DNA of 64,000 nucleotides, from positions 8,962,501-9,026,500 of the forward strand of contig NZ_AP018448.1 in assembly GCF_030294945.1 (NCBI RefSeq), written 5' to 3'. Source of the DNA: Streptomyces graminofaciens. Its GTDB lineage: Bacteria; Actinomycetota; Actinomycetes; Streptomycetales; Streptomycetaceae. The translations under genes and the position numbers were made by a program. This document shows positions 15,280 to 26,214 of this stretch, in pieces. The notes under the pieces were generated by a model. That model ran no database searches, was not told the origin of the DNA, and saw only the letters and a list, made by a program, of their open reading frames with translations. The first letter of the stretch is position 1. Each line of letters starts with the position of its first letter.

Positions 15280-16908
15280 ATGACTAGTCAGACCACTGTC
15301 GACAAGACGGGACCGGGGGACAAGGCACCAGCAGCCCCGTCGGACCCGACACCGAACCAGGGACGGGGCCTGCGCGGCCATCCCTGGCTCACCCTCCTCA
15401 CCGTGGCCGTGGGCGTCATGATGGTCGCCCTCGACGGCACCATTGTGGCGATCGCCAACCCGGCCATCGCCGAGGACCTCAAGGCGAGCTTCCCCGAGGT
15501 CCAGTGGATCACCAACGCGTACTTCCTCGCGCTCGCCGTCACGCTCATCACCGCGGGCAAGCTGGGCGACCGCTTCGGCCACCGCCAGACCTTCCTCATC
15601 GGCGTGGTCGGCTTCGCGGCCGCCTCCGGCGCCATCGGTCTGTCGAACTCGGTCGCCTTCGTGGTGACCTTCCGGGTCTTCCAGGGCCTGTTCGGCGCGC
15701 TGCTGATGCCGGCCGCGCTCGGCCTGCTGCGGGCCACCTTCCCCGCCGAGAAGCTGAACATGGCGATCGGCATCTGGGGCATGGTCATCGGCGCCTCCAC
15801 CGCGGGCGGCCCGATCCTCGGCGGCTTCCTCGTCGAGCACGTCAGCTGGCAGTCGGTGTTCTACATCAACGTCCCCGTCGGCATCCTCGCCGTGACCCTG
15901 GGAGCCTTGATCCTGCTGGACCATCGCGCCGAGAACGCCCCGCGCTCCTTCGACATCCTCGGCATAGCCCTGCTGTCGGCGGCCATGTTCTGCCTGGTGT
16001 GGGCGCTCATCAAGGCCCCGGAGTGGGGCTGGGGCGATGGCCTGACCTGGGCGTTCCTGGTGGCGTCCGTGGCGGGCTTCGGACTCTTCGCCTTCTGGGA
16101 GACGAAGGTCGAGGAGCCGCTGATCCCACTGGCCCTCTTCCGCTCGGTCCCGCTGTCCGCGGGCGTCGTCCTGATGGTTCTGATGGCCATCGCGTTCATG
16201 GGCGGCCTCTTCTTCGTGACGTTCTACCTGCAGAACGTGCACGGCATGAGCCCCATCGACGCGGGCCTGCACCTCCTCCCGCTCACCGGCATGATGATCG
16301 TCGGCTCGCCGCTCGCGGGCGTGCTGATCACCAAGCTGGGCCCGCGCGTGCCGCTGGCCGGCGGTATGGCGTTCACCGCCATCGCGATGTACGGCATGTC
16401 GACGCTGGAGACGGACACGGGCAGCGCGGTGATGTCCCTCTGGTTCGCGCTCCTGGGCCTCGGCCTCGCTCCGGTGATGGTCGGCGCCACGGAGGTCATC
16501 GTCGGCAACGCGCCCCTGGAGCTGTCCGGTGTCGCCGGCGGACTCCAGCAGGCCGCGATGCAGATCGGCGGCAGCCTCGGTACGGCCGTGCTGGGTGCCG
16601 TGATGACGTCCAAGGTCGACAGCGACTTCGCGGGCAACTGGGCGGACGCGGGCCTCCCCCAGCTCAGCGAGGCCCAGATCGCCGGGGCCAAGCAGGCCGT
16701 CCAGCAGGGCATGGCTCCTCCGGCGCCCGAGGGCACCCCGGCGGAGATCGTCGCGAAGATCACCGGGGTCGCGCACGACACGTTCATCTCCGGCATGAGC
16801 CTGGCGTCCCTCGTCGCCGCCGGTGTGGCCGCCGTCGCGGTCCTGGTCGCCTTCCTGACCAAGCGCGGCGAGAACGCGGAGGCAGGCGCGGGAGTCGGGC
16901 ACATCTAG
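15280..16908 (+). CDS. MFS multidrug efflux transporter (EmrB/QacA, 14-TM type)
   Basis: Drug:H+ antiporter of 542 residues. About 14 membrane segments are visible, with motif A (GKLGDRFGHRQTF, about 88-100) and motif C (GPILGGFLVEHVSW, about 174-187). The N-terminus before TM1 (about 35 residues) is polar. It is controlled in all likelihood by the divergent TetR gene. The stop TAG (16906-16908) consists of a flanking TA and the first G of a repeat element, so the insertion left the reading frame intact. Confidence 0.93.
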   Translation: MTSQTTVDKTGPGDKAPAAPSDPTPNQGRGLRGHPWLTLLTVAVGVMMVALDGTIVAIANPAIAEDLKASFPEVQWITNAYFLALAVTLITAGKLGDRFGHRQTFLIGVVGFAAASGAIGLSNSVAFVVTFRVFQGLFGALLMPAALGLLRATFPAEKLNMAIGIWGMVIGASTAGGPILGGFLVEHVSWQSVFYINVPVGILAVTLGALILLDHRAENAPRSFDILGIALLSAAMFCLVWALIKAPEWGWGDGLTWAFLVASVAGFGLFAFWETKVEEPLIPLALFRSVPLSAGVVLMVLMAIAFMGGLFFVTFYLQNVHGMSPIDAGLHLLPLTGMMIVGSPLAGVLITKLGPRVPLAGGMAFTAIAMYGMSTLETDTGSAVMSLWFALLGLGLAPVMVGATEVIVGNAPLELSGVAGGLQQAAMQIGGSLGTAVLGAVMTSKVDSDFAGNWADAGLPQLSEAQIAGAKQAVQQGMAPPAPEGTPAEIVAKITGVAHDTFISGMSLASLVAAGVAAVAVLVAFLTKRGENAEAGAGVGHI

Positions 16909-17081
16909 GGCGTGTTTCGAAAGTGGCGTCGTCCGCCCGGAGGGCGGGGCCCGCGGCGTCTGGTGCGGTGCGTCGCAAGGCGGAGGGTCGTCCGCGTACT
17001 GGGCGTACGCGGACGATCCCGTCAACGCGGCGAGGTCCGTGCCAGGCGTCGCGGGGCAGACGGGACTTTCGAAACACGCCC
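16908..17081. mobile_element. 174-bp MITE-like element, TA-flanked
   Basis: Perfect 17-bp terminal inverted repeats GGGCGTGTTTCGAAAGT (16908-16924, complement 17065-17081), flanked by TA at 16906-16907 and 17082-17083. It has no coding capacity. The interior has CCGCCCGGAGGGCGG and the palindrome GTCCGCGTACTGGGCGTACGCGGAC. Its ends differ from the 7162 element but share GGGC-GTGT/CTGT termini, TA flanks and the inner palindrome. Confidence 0.78.
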
Positions 17082-17083
17082 TA

Positions 17084-17142
17084 GGGCCTGTCGTCGCGCG
17101 GCCCGCCCTCCGGGCGGACGACGGGAATGTGACGACAGGCCC
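17084..17142. mobile_element. 59-bp mini-element abutting the previous one
   Basis: Ends are 12-bp inverted repeats GGGCCTGTCGTC (17084-17095, complement 17131-17142), with TA at 17082-17083 (shared with the neighbour) and 17143-17144. On the minus strand its sequence follows the left end of the 7162 element closely (ATTCCCGTCGTCCGCCCGGA and onward), then stops at a terminal repeat. It looks like an internally deleted copy of that family. Confidence 0.72.
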
Positions 17143-17289
17143 TAGCCCCGCGCACCCGCACACCGACAACGGGCTTCCCGCGCCGGTTTGGCCCCGGGTT
17201 CCCCTATCAGAGTGACAACCCTAAAGATCGCTCGCCCCCGGCGCGCGCCGCGGGTCACAGTGGGTCACGCCCTCCGCACAACTGGGAGG

Positions 17290-17395
17290 GCGGGGGACTG
17301 TGGCGCGCTGCCGGAGGGGGGCAGCGCGCCGCGCCCCGGAGCTGTTTCAATGTGCGGTTCCGCCGCGTGGGCGCGATCAGCCGCGAAGCAGCCGC
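17290..17395. repeat. Intergenic palindromic repeat, copy R7 (expanded form)
   Basis: On the minus strand it contains GGCTGATCGCGCCCACGCGG then CGGAACCGCA and GGGGCGCGGCGCGC. It ends in a hairpin with 11-bp arms (17302-17312 and 17320-17330, GGCGCGCTGCC). It lies just beyond the 3' end of the K+ channel gene. The 17143-17422 interval holds nothing else recognisable. Confidence 0.55.
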
Positions 17396-17422
17396 AGTCG
17401 TGGACGCACAGCAGCCCTACGG

Positions 17423-18181
17423 TCAGGGGCGAGTCTCCTCAACAGCTCGCGGAGCGTTTCGCAACGCCGCGACCTCGGCCCGAAGCGCCCGAACCTCGTC
17501 GGTCAACGCCGCTATCGCCGCCGTCTGCCGTCGCTCCTCCGCGTCGTCCTTCTCGAACCGCGATATGAACCACGCGGCGATGTTCGCGGTGACCACACCC
17601 AACAGCGCGATCCCCGACAGCATCAGCCCGACCGCCAGCACCCGCCCCAGCCCGGTCGTCGGCGCGTGATCCCCGTACCCCACGGTCGTCATCGTCGTGA
17701 ACGACCACCACACCGCGTCGCCCAGCGTCTTGATGTTCCCGTCGGGAGAGTCCCGCTCCACCGACAGCACCGCCAGCGAGCCGAACATCAGCAGCCCGAT
17801 CACCGACCCGCCGACATACGTCGTGAGCCTTATCTGGGACGCCATCCGCGCCCGCTGACCGACCAGCAGCAGCGTCGCCACCAGTCGCAGCAGCCGCATC
17901 TGCTGGACCATCGGCAGCAGCACCGCGAGCAGATCCAGCCAGTGCGACCGTACGAACTCCTTGCGCCGCTCGGACAGCAGGAGCCGTATGACGTAGTCCA
18001 GCGCGAACGCGGCCCACACCACCCACTCGACGACCTCGCACCACTCCCTGAGGTCCGTGCTCGCGTCGGGCCGCACGATCGGCACGGCGTACGCGATGGC
18101 GAAGGCCGCGGCCAGGCCGAACAGCGCCCGCTGCGTGTGCTGTTCCCAACGGGCCTGGGCCGATACCGCTCGCTGTTTCAT
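17423..18181 (-). CDS. Voltage-gated-type potassium channel (single pore domain)
   Basis: Ion channel of 252 residues. About four or five hydrophobic segments precede a pore loop with the K+ filter TVGYGD (166-171), then the last helix. A basic segment (RLLRLVATLLLVGQRARM, about 96-113) resembles a voltage-sensor S4. The C-terminus is a coiled coil (about 215-245) likely to support tetramer assembly. ATG 18181 is used; the frame opens further upstream only through the aceE terminator. Confidence 0.92.
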   Translation of the reverse strand: MKQRAVSAQARWEQHTQRALFGLAAAFAIAYAVPIVRPDASTDLREWCEVVEWVVWAAFALDYVIRLLLSERRKEFVRSHWLDLLAVLLPMVQQMRLLRLVATLLLVGQRARMASQIRLTTYVGGSVIGLLMFGSLAVLSVERDSPDGNIKTLGDAVWWSFTTMTTVGYGDHAPTTGLGRVLAVGLMLSGIALLGVVTANIAAWFISRFEKDDAEERRQTAAIAALTDEVRALRAEVAALRNAPRAVEETRP

Positions 18182-18202
18182 GCTCGCATCGTAGAAAACG
18201 TG

Positions 18203-18236
18203 AAGGGGTGGTGAACCCGCAGGTTCACCACCCCTT
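18203..18236 (-). terminator. aceE terminator
   Basis: Perfect 15-bp stem (AAGGGGTGGTGAACC at 18203-18217 with 18222-18236) closing CGCA, 17 bases after the aceE stop. On the minus strand the stem is followed by CACGTTTTC. Confidence 0.88.
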
Positions 18237-18252
18237 GACATGTGCCCTTATA

Positions 18253-20985
<2,733 letters not shown>

Positions 20986-21399
20986 GCTGTTCCTTCGCTG
21001 TCAGAGGGCCACTGTTGCAGGGCTCTGCCTATGTGCCTGCACCGTTCCCCATCGTGTACCTCGGGGCCGCAAACGTCATCTCTACCGTGAGGTAACCAGG
21101 ACGGTGAACTTGTTCGGTAAACGGTAGTGAAGGTACGCGAAGGTGTTCGAGTCTCGTACTCTCGGATGGTTGCCGAATGCGCAAAACGGGCAGAACGGTG
21201 TGGCGTGCGTCACGCGGGTCTGTGAATCCGTGCCTGGAGTTGCGGCGACACGGCCGGGATCGTCACCGTTTCGGCGGTCTCGGAGGCTGGGTACTTGCGC
21301 GATCCGTCCCGCCCGTGTGGACTACGGCCAACGCTACGCGTACGCGCGTGGCTGATTCCCCGGGGGCAACCCCACCCGAACATGATCAGGAGGCAACCC
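20986..21399. other. Divergent intergenic region aceE / DUF3052
   Basis: 414 bases holding the promoters of aceE (minus) and the DUF3052 gene (plus). CTACCGT (21082-21088) is inverted against ACGGTAG (21121-21127) with a 32-base gap, too wide for a confident operator. AGGAGG (21388-21393) is the DUF3052 ribosome-binding site. No convincing ORF or RNA is seen. Confidence 0.45.
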
Positions 21400-21840
21400 G
21401 TGAGCGCGACCGCGGACCACGCGGAGGAGCGGACGAACCCTGCCGCGAGGCTGGGGTTCCAGCCCGAGCAGGTGGTCCAGGAGATCGGCTACGACGACGA
21501 TGTCGACCAGGAGCTCCGCGAGTCCATCGAAGAAGTCGTAGGCAGTGAGCTCGTCGACGAGGACTACGACGACGTGGCCGATGCCGTCGTGCTGTGGTTC
21601 CGAGACGACGACGGCGACCTGACCGACGTACTGGTGGACGCCACCACGTACATCGAGGAGGGTGGCTCGATCCTGCTGCTGACGCCCAAGACCGGGCGGG
21701 ACGGCTACGTGGAGCCCAGCGACATCTCCGAAGCCGCGACGACTGCGGGGTTGTCCGCGTCGAAGAGCGTCAGTGTCGGCAAGGACTGGAGTGGGAGCCG
21801 TTTGGTGACCCCGAAGGCGGCGAAGTCCGGCAAGAAGTAA
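21400..21840 (+). CDS. DUF3052 family protein
   Basis: Conserved actinobacterial protein, 146 residues, acidic and probably cytosolic, function unknown. It starts SATADHAEERTNPAARLGFQ, has an acidic run (EIGYDDDVDQELRE...DEDYDDVADAV, about 30-65), and ends with the basic tail PKAAKSGKK. The GTG start at 21400 has a consensus AGGAGG 6 bases upstream, which rules out the longer frame from 21295. It sits between aceE and a peroxiredoxin gene, as I recall it does in other streptomycetes. Confidence 0.9.
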   Translation: MSATADHAEERTNPAARLGFQPEQVVQEIGYDDDVDQELRESIEEVVGSELVDEDYDDVADAVVLWFRDDDGDLTDVLVDATTYIEEGGSILLLTPKTGRDGYVEPSDISEAATTAGLSASKSVSVGKDWSGSRLVTPKAAKSGKK

Positions 21841-21880
21841 CCGCCTGAGAGCTCTGTGGGTTCTGTGCGAGGGCGGCCGC

Positions 21881-21957
21881 GGCGTCGTCGTGGCTTGTCG
21901 CGCAGTGCCCCGCGCCCCTTGAGGGGTACCCCTTCGGGGCCCCTCAAGGGGCGCGCC
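21881..21957. repeat. Intergenic palindromic repeat, copy R2
   Basis: Core GTCGTCGTGGCTTGTCGCGC, then CCCCGCGCCCCTT entering a hairpin with perfect 16-bp arms (CGCGCCCCTTGAGGGG at 21911-21926 with 21940-21955). It sits 70 bases after the DUF3052 stop, so it may act as its terminator. It is the clearest copy of the family found here. Confidence 0.7.
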
Positions 21958-22014
21958 GTTTCTCCTGCGTAGGCTGGGCCACCCGAACAGCCCACGAAGG
22001 GACGCAGGAAAATC

Positions 22015-22473
22015 ATGGCGATCCAGGTCGGCGACAAGGCCCCCGACTTCGAACTCAAGGACAACCACGGTGCCACCGTGCGGCTCTCCGACTTCCGCGG
22101 GGAGAAGAACGTCGTCCTGCTCTTCTACCCGTTCGCCTTCACCGGTGTGTGCACGGGCGAGCTGTGCGAGCTGCGCGACAACCTGCCGAAGTTCGTCAAC
22201 GACGACGTCCAACTGCTGGCCGTCTCCAACGACTCCATCCACACCCTGCGGGTCTTCGGCGAGCAGGAAGCCCTGGAGTACCCGCTGCTGTCCGACTTCT
22301 GGCCGCACGGCGAGGTCAGCCGCGCCTACGGAGTCTTCGACGGGGACAAGGGCTGCGCGGTGCGCGGCACGTTCATCATCGACAAGGAGGGCGTCGTCCG
22401 CTGGACCGTCGTGAACGCCCTGCCGGACGCCCGCGACCTGAACGAGTACGTCGCCGCCCTCGACACCCTGTGA
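22015..22473 (+). CDS. Peroxiredoxin (AhpE-like)
   Basis: Thiol peroxidase of 152 residues that reduces peroxides. The peroxidatic Cys46 lies in [14 protein letters not shown], with a second Cys at 51, and Arg about 120 (RGTFIID) completes the site. Length and motif resemble the actinobacterial AhpE group. A GCAGGAAAATC sequence precedes ATG 22015. It stands immediately before the terD pair, in keeping with a stress-response neighbourhood, but has its own upstream region. Confidence 0.93.
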   Translation: MAIQVGDKAPDFELKDNHGATVRLSDFRGEKNVVLLFYPFAFTGVCTGELCELRDNLPKFVNDDVQLLAVSNDSIHTLRVFGEQEALEYPLLSDFWPHGEVSRAYGVFDGDKGCAVRGTFIIDKEGVVRWTVVNALPDARDLNEYVAALDTL

Positions 22474-22586
22474 TTGTTCGCCTCCAAGGCCTGCGGTTCT
22501 CGGGAACCCGTCACTAGGATCGAGACGTTGATCCGATACCAACGCACGACGGGGCTCCCCGCCCCTGAAACCAATGGGAGGACTTC

Positions 22587-23162
22587 GTGGGAGTCAGCCT
22601 CAGCAAGGGCGGCAACGTATCGCTGACCAAGGAGGCCCCGGGCCTCACCGCGGTCATCGTCGGTCTGGGGTGGGACATCCGCACCACGACCGGTACCGAC
22701 TTCGACCTGGACGCCAGCGCGCTGCTGCTGGACTCGTCCGGCAAGGTCGGCAGCGACGGCAACTTCGTCTTCTTCAACAACCTCAAGAGCCCCGACGGCT
22801 CGGTCGAGCACACCGGTGACAACCTCACCGGTGAGGGCGAGGGCGACGACGAGCAGATCAAGGTCAACCTCGCCGGCGTTCCGGCCCAGATCGAGAAGAT
22901 CGTCTTCCCGGTCTCGATCTACGACGCCGAGAACCGCCAGCAGTCCTTCGGCCAGGTCCGCAACGCCTTCATCCGCGTGACGAACCAGGCCGGCGGCGCC
23001 GAGATCGCCCGGTACGACCTCTCCGAGGACGCCTCGACCGAGACCGCCATGGTCTTCGGCGAGCTGTACCGCAACGGCGCCGAGTGGAAGTTCCGCGCCA
23101 TCGGCCAGGGCTACGCCTCGGGCCTGCGCGGGATCGCCCAGGACTTCGGTGTGAACGTCTGA
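22587..23162 (+). CDS. terD: TerD-family stress protein, copy 1
   Basis: Calcium-binding protein of the tellurite/stress family, 191 residues, cytosolic. TerD hallmarks are the start [14 protein letters not shown], the Ca-binding [20 protein letters not shown] (about 38-57), [13 protein letters not shown], and the end [23 protein letters not shown] 22587 has GGGAGGA upstream. A near copy follows 212 bases later (23375), a tandem duplication. Predicted to act with DUF475 and other Ter proteins at the membrane; the exact role is not established. Confidence 0.95.
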   Translation: MGVSLSKGGNVSLTKEAPGLTAVIVGLGWDIRTTTGTDFDLDASALLLDSSGKVGSDGNFVFFNNLKSPDGSVEHTGDNLTGEGEGDDEQIKVNLAGVPAQIEKIVFPVSIYDAENRQQSFGQVRNAFIRVTNQAGGAEIARYDLSEDASTETAMVFGELYRNGAEWKFRAIGQGYASGLRGIAQDFGVNV

Positions 23163-23192
23163 GCCACCGGGGAAGACCCCCAGGGCTCACCA

Positions 23193-23233
23193 CGTCCGGC
23201 GCCGCACGTCGTCTTCGACTGCGGCGCCGGACG
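23193..23233 (+). terminator. Terminator after terD copy 1
   Basis: Perfect 14-bp arms (CGTCCGGCGCCGCA at 23193-23206 with 23220-23233) around a 13-base loop, 30 bases after the stop. There is no U-tract, as is common in Streptomyces. Confidence 0.8.
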
Positions 23234-23241
23234 CGCTCGTA

Positions 23242-23297
23242 GGACCGCGCAGATCGGACCGCGCAGATCGGACCGCGCAGATGGGACCGCGCAGACG
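23242..23297. repeat. Four tandem 14-bp repeats
   Basis: GGACCGCGCAGATC occurs at 23242 and 23256, then with one change at 23270 (..ATG) and two changes at 23284 (..ACG). The array lies between the two terD genes, after the terminator and about 78 bases before the second ATG. Confidence 0.85.
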
Positions 23298-23374
23298 CGC
23301 GCGGGACCACGGCAGCGCACGCGACGACAACTGAACAACTGAGCAACTCAAGCTCGAAATCGGGGAGGACCAGC

Positions 23375-23950
23375 ATGGGTGTCACGCTCGCCAAGGGAGG
23401 CAATGTCTCCCTCTCCAAGGCCGCGCCGAACCTCACGCAGGTATTGGTCGGGCTCGGGTGGGACGTCAGGACCACCACCGGAGCCCCCTTCGACCTGGAC
23501 GCCAGCGCGCTGCTGTGCCAGGCCGGACGGGTGCTGGGGGACGAGTGGTTCATCTTCTACAACCAGCTCACGAGCCCGGACGGCTCGGTCCAGCACACCG
23601 GTGACAACCTCACGGGCGAGGGGGACGGCGACGACGAGTCGCTCATCATCGATCTCTCCAAGGTGCCGCTCCACTGCGACAAGATCGTCTTCCCGGTGTC
23701 CATCCATGACGCGGAGAACCGCGGCCAGGCGTTCGGCCAGGTCAGCAACGCCTTCATCCGGGTCGTCAACCAGGCCGACGGTCAGGAACTGGCCCGCTAC
23801 GACCTCTCCGAGGACGCCTCCACCGAGACAGCGATGATCTTCGGCGAGCTCTACCGCTACAACGGCGAATGGAAGTTCCGGGCGGTGGGACAGGGGTATG
23901 CGTCCGGTCTGCGAGGCATCGCTCTGGACTTCGGAGTGAACGTCTCGTAG
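23375..23950 (+). CDS. terD: TerD-family stress protein, copy 2
   Basis: Paralogue of the preceding gene with the same length (191 residues) and the same motifs: [54 protein letters not shown] and [20 protein letters not shown]. It differs mainly in the loop after the Ca-binding Asp residues, where the copy 1 [10 protein letters not shown] becomes [11 protein letters not shown], so metal affinity may differ. GGGGAGGA lies 6 bases before ATG 23375. The DUF475 gene follows 125 bases downstream on the same strand. Confidence 0.95.
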   Translation: MGVTLAKGGNVSLSKAAPNLTQVLVGLGWDVRTTTGAPFDLDASALLCQAGRVLGDEWFIFYNQLTSPDGSVQHTGDNLTGEGDGDDESLIIDLSKVPLHCDKIVFPVSIHDAENRGQAFGQVSNAFIRVVNQADGQELARYDLSEDASTETAMIFGELYRYNGEWKFRAVGQGYASGLRGIALDFGVNVS

Positions 23951-24075
23951 CGCTATATGCGCAAAAGCCGGGGCCGCGTGGGGCGCGAGGGGTAGCCGAC
24001 TAGACTTCGGGTTCAAAGTTTCGTAAAGCCGCGCGTGGCGCGGGGGAGCCCCGTACTAACACGATTGGGTAGCCA

Positions 24076-25218
24076 GTGGTTCTGAAAACCTTCGGCTGGT
24101 CGTTCGCGGTCACCGCGCTCGGCTTGGTCGCAGCGGTTCTTTTCGGAGGGTGGACGGCCTTCGGTGTCGTGGCCATCCTCTCCGTCCTCGAGATCTCGCT
24201 GTCCTTCGACAACGCGGTGGTCAACGCCGGGATCCTGAAGAAGATGAATGCCTTTTGGCAGAAGATCTTCCTCACCGTCGGCATCCTCATCGCCGTCTTC
24301 GGCATGCGGCTGGTCTTCCCCGTCGTGATCGTCGCCATCAGTGCCAAGCTCGGCCCGATCGAGGCCGTCGACCTCGCGCTCAACGAGCCGAACCACTACG
24401 AGGAACTGGTCACCGACGCCCACCCGTCGATCGCCGCCTTCGGTGGCATGTTCCTGCTGATGATCTTCCTCGACTTCATCTTCGAGGACCGGGACATCAA
24501 GTGGCTGGCCTGGCTGGAGCGCCCGCTGGCCAAGCTCGGCAAGGTCGACATGCTGTCGGTCTGTATCGCGCTGGTCGTGCTGCTGGTCACCTCGATGACC
24601 TTCGCGAAGAACGCCCACCTCCACGCCGGGCACGCTGACAAGGCCGAGACGGTCCTGCTCGCCGGCGTAGCGGGCCTGATCACCTACCTGGTCGTCGGCG
24701 GCCTCTCCAGCTACTTCGAGGACAAACTCGAGGAAGACGAGGAGCGCGAGCACGAGGAGGAGGAAGAGGCGGAACGCACCGGCAAGCCGCGCTCGGCCGT
24801 CGCCCTCGCCGGCAAGGCCGCGTTCTTCATGTTCCTCTACCTGGAGGTCCTGGACGCCTCCTTCTCCTTCGACGGCGTCATCGGCGCCTTCGCCATCACC
24901 AACGACATCGTCCTGATGGCGCTGGGCCTCGGTATCGGCGCCATGTACGTCCGGTCGCTCACGGTCTACCTGGTCCGCCAGGGCACACTCGACGACTACG
25001 TCTACCTGGAGCACGGCGCGCACTACGCGATCGGCGCCCTCGCCGCGATCCTGCTCATCACCATCCAGTACCAGATCCACGAGCTCATCACCGGCTCCAT
25101 CGGTGTCATCCTGATCGGCTGGTCCTTCTGGTCCTCCGTCCGCCGCAACAAGGCGCTGGCGGCCGCGGAGGGAAAAGCTGACGCCTCCGACAAGGAGGCG
25201 GTAGCGTCCGGAGTCTGA
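24076..25218 (+). CDS. DUF475 family integral membrane protein
   Basis: TerC-related membrane protein of 380 residues. About nine hydrophobic segments are visible. Two acidic membrane motifs stand out: EISLSFDNAVVNAG (about 39-52) and EVLDASFSFDGVIGAF (about 257-272). These are the paired E..D..FDN-type motifs of TerC-like families, which are candidate metal-ion transporters. A highly charged cytoplasmic loop (about 216-240, EEDEEREHEEEEEAERTG region) lies between the halves. It probably takes the TerC role for the flanking TerD proteins. GTG start at 24076 with a weak ribosome-binding site. Confidence 0.9.
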   Translation: MVLKTFGWSFAVTALGLVAAVLFGGWTAFGVVAILSVLEISLSFDNAVVNAGILKKMNAFWQKIFLTVGILIAVFGMRLVFPVVIVAISAKLGPIEAVDLALNEPNHYEELVTDAHPSIAAFGGMFLLMIFLDFIFEDRDIKWLAWLERPLAKLGKVDMLSVCIALVVLLVTSMTFAKNAHLHAGHADKAETVLLAGVAGLITYLVVGGLSSYFEDKLEEDEEREHEEEEEAERTGKPRSAVALAGKAAFFMFLYLEVLDASFSFDGVIGAFAITNDIVLMALGLGIGAMYVRSLTVYLVRQGTLDDYVYLEHGAHYAIGALAAILLITIQYQIHELITGSIGVILIGWSFWSSVRRNKALAAAEGKADASDKEAVASGV

Positions 25219-25288
25219 TCCGGAACACCGGGCCGGTGTGACCGGTTCCGGAGTGTGACGGCCCTCCTGATGAGGGAACGCTCTGAGC

Positions 25289-25324
25289 GGGGCGGCCGAC
25301 GAGGATGTCCTCGTCGGCCGCCCC
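25289..25324. terminator. Terminator after DUF475
   Basis: Perfect 17-bp palindromic arms (GGGGCGGCCGACGAGGA at 25289-25305 with 25308-25324), 70 bases after the DUF475 stop and 50 bases before the next start. Confidence 0.85.
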
Positions 25325-25373
25325 GTGGCGGTTGACGGCAGTTGACGCGACGACACGGCGGGTGTGGGCGGGC

Positions 25374-26111
25374 ATGAGTTTCTTCGACAACCTCTGGCGG
25401 GGGCGTGCGTCGGAGTTCGACGCGGGCAACGCGGCGACCAACGCCATCGAGCTGACCAAACGGCACCAGAGGGTGTCGCTCAGCAAGCAGAACGCCGCTG
25501 CGGGGCACCTGCGCGTCAACCTGTCCTGGCGGATGCGGACGTCCGACATCGGCGGGTTCCAGCGGCAGAGTGTGCTGAGGCATCCCTTCAGGGCGCTGAA
25601 GCCGGAGACCGTGCAGGCGCACAGCCAGAGCATGGTCAACGTCGACCTCGACCTCGGGTGTCTGTACGAGCTGGCCGACGGGACGAAGGGGGTCGTCCAG
25701 CCGCTGGGCGGCTTCCTCGGTGACATCAACGACCCGCCGTACATGCGGCTCAGCGGTGACGACCGGTTCGGGTCGGGGTCCGGCGAGACGATGTACATCA
25801 ACCTCGACCACCGTGAAGCCTTCAAGCGGATGCTCGTCTTCGTCTACATCTACGACCAGACACCGGCGTTCGACCGGACCCACGCGATCGTCACGCTCTA
25901 TCCCAGCAATGGTCCTCGGATCGAGATAGGACTGGACGAGCGGCACCCTCAGGCTCGGTCGTGTGCGGTGGTGATGATCGAGAACGTCAAGGGGGAGATC
26001 ATCGTGCGCCGGGAAGTGAAGTTCGTCTACGGGTTCCAGGCGGAGCTTGATCGGTTGTACGGGTGGGGGTTGCAGTGGGGGCGGGGCTATAAGAGCAAGG
26101 TGGAGAAATGA
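25374..26111 (+). CDS. TerA/TerD-like stress protein
   Basis: Cytosolic protein of 245 residues related to the TerA/TerD superfamily. After SFFDNLWRGRASEFDAGNAATNAIELTKRH (positions 2-31) come a beta-rich body with VNVDLDLGCLYELADGTKG (about 90-108, the Ca-binding strand-loop) and RMLVFVYIYD (about 165). It ends VKFVYGFQAELDRLYGWGLQWGRGYKSK. ATG 25374 is used because conserved sequence starts there; the frame runs open through the upstream terminator. It belongs to the Ter locus by homology and position, and converges with the next TerD gene. Confidence 0.85.
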   Translation: MSFFDNLWRGRASEFDAGNAATNAIELTKRHQRVSLSKQNAAAGHLRVNLSWRMRTSDIGGFQRQSVLRHPFRALKPETVQAHSQSMVNVDLDLGCLYELADGTKGVVQPLGGFLGDINDPPYMRLSGDDRFGSGSGETMYINLDHREAFKRMLVFVYIYDQTPAFDRTHAIVTLYPSNGPRIEIGLDERHPQARSCAVVMIENVKGEIIVRREVKFVYGFQAELDRLYGWGLQWGRGYKSKVEK

Positions 26112-26163
26112 AGGGGCGCCTTCGAGCTCGGGGCTTTGAGGTGCCTTGGCGACTGCGGGCCTG

Positions 26164-26207
26164 TGGGGGCTGATCGCGCAGATCCCCGCGCCCCTCACGG
26201 GGCGCGG
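26164..26207. repeat. Intergenic palindromic repeat, copy R3
   Basis: GGGGGCTGATCGCGCAGATC then CCGCGCCCC / GGGGCGCGG hairpin (26186-26194 with 26199-26207). It sits 50 bases after the TerA-like stop and 8 bases from the convergent TerD stop, so it can terminate both. Confidence 0.68.
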
Positions 26208-26214
26208 CTCCCCC

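Noticed and set aside
15253..17169. A 638-codon minus-strand frame antisense to the MFS gene
   Set aside because: Asp/Glu/His/Arg-rich composition without any motif; it spans an operator and repeat elements and is a shadow frame.
21082..21127. CTACCGT/ACGGTAG as an aceE operator
   Set aside because: Seven-bp arms with a 32-base gap are weak evidence, so no regulatory site was called; only noted in the intergenic entry.
23242..23297. Possible CRISPR array
   Set aside because: Units are only 14 bp and contiguous with no spacers; no cas genes are present.
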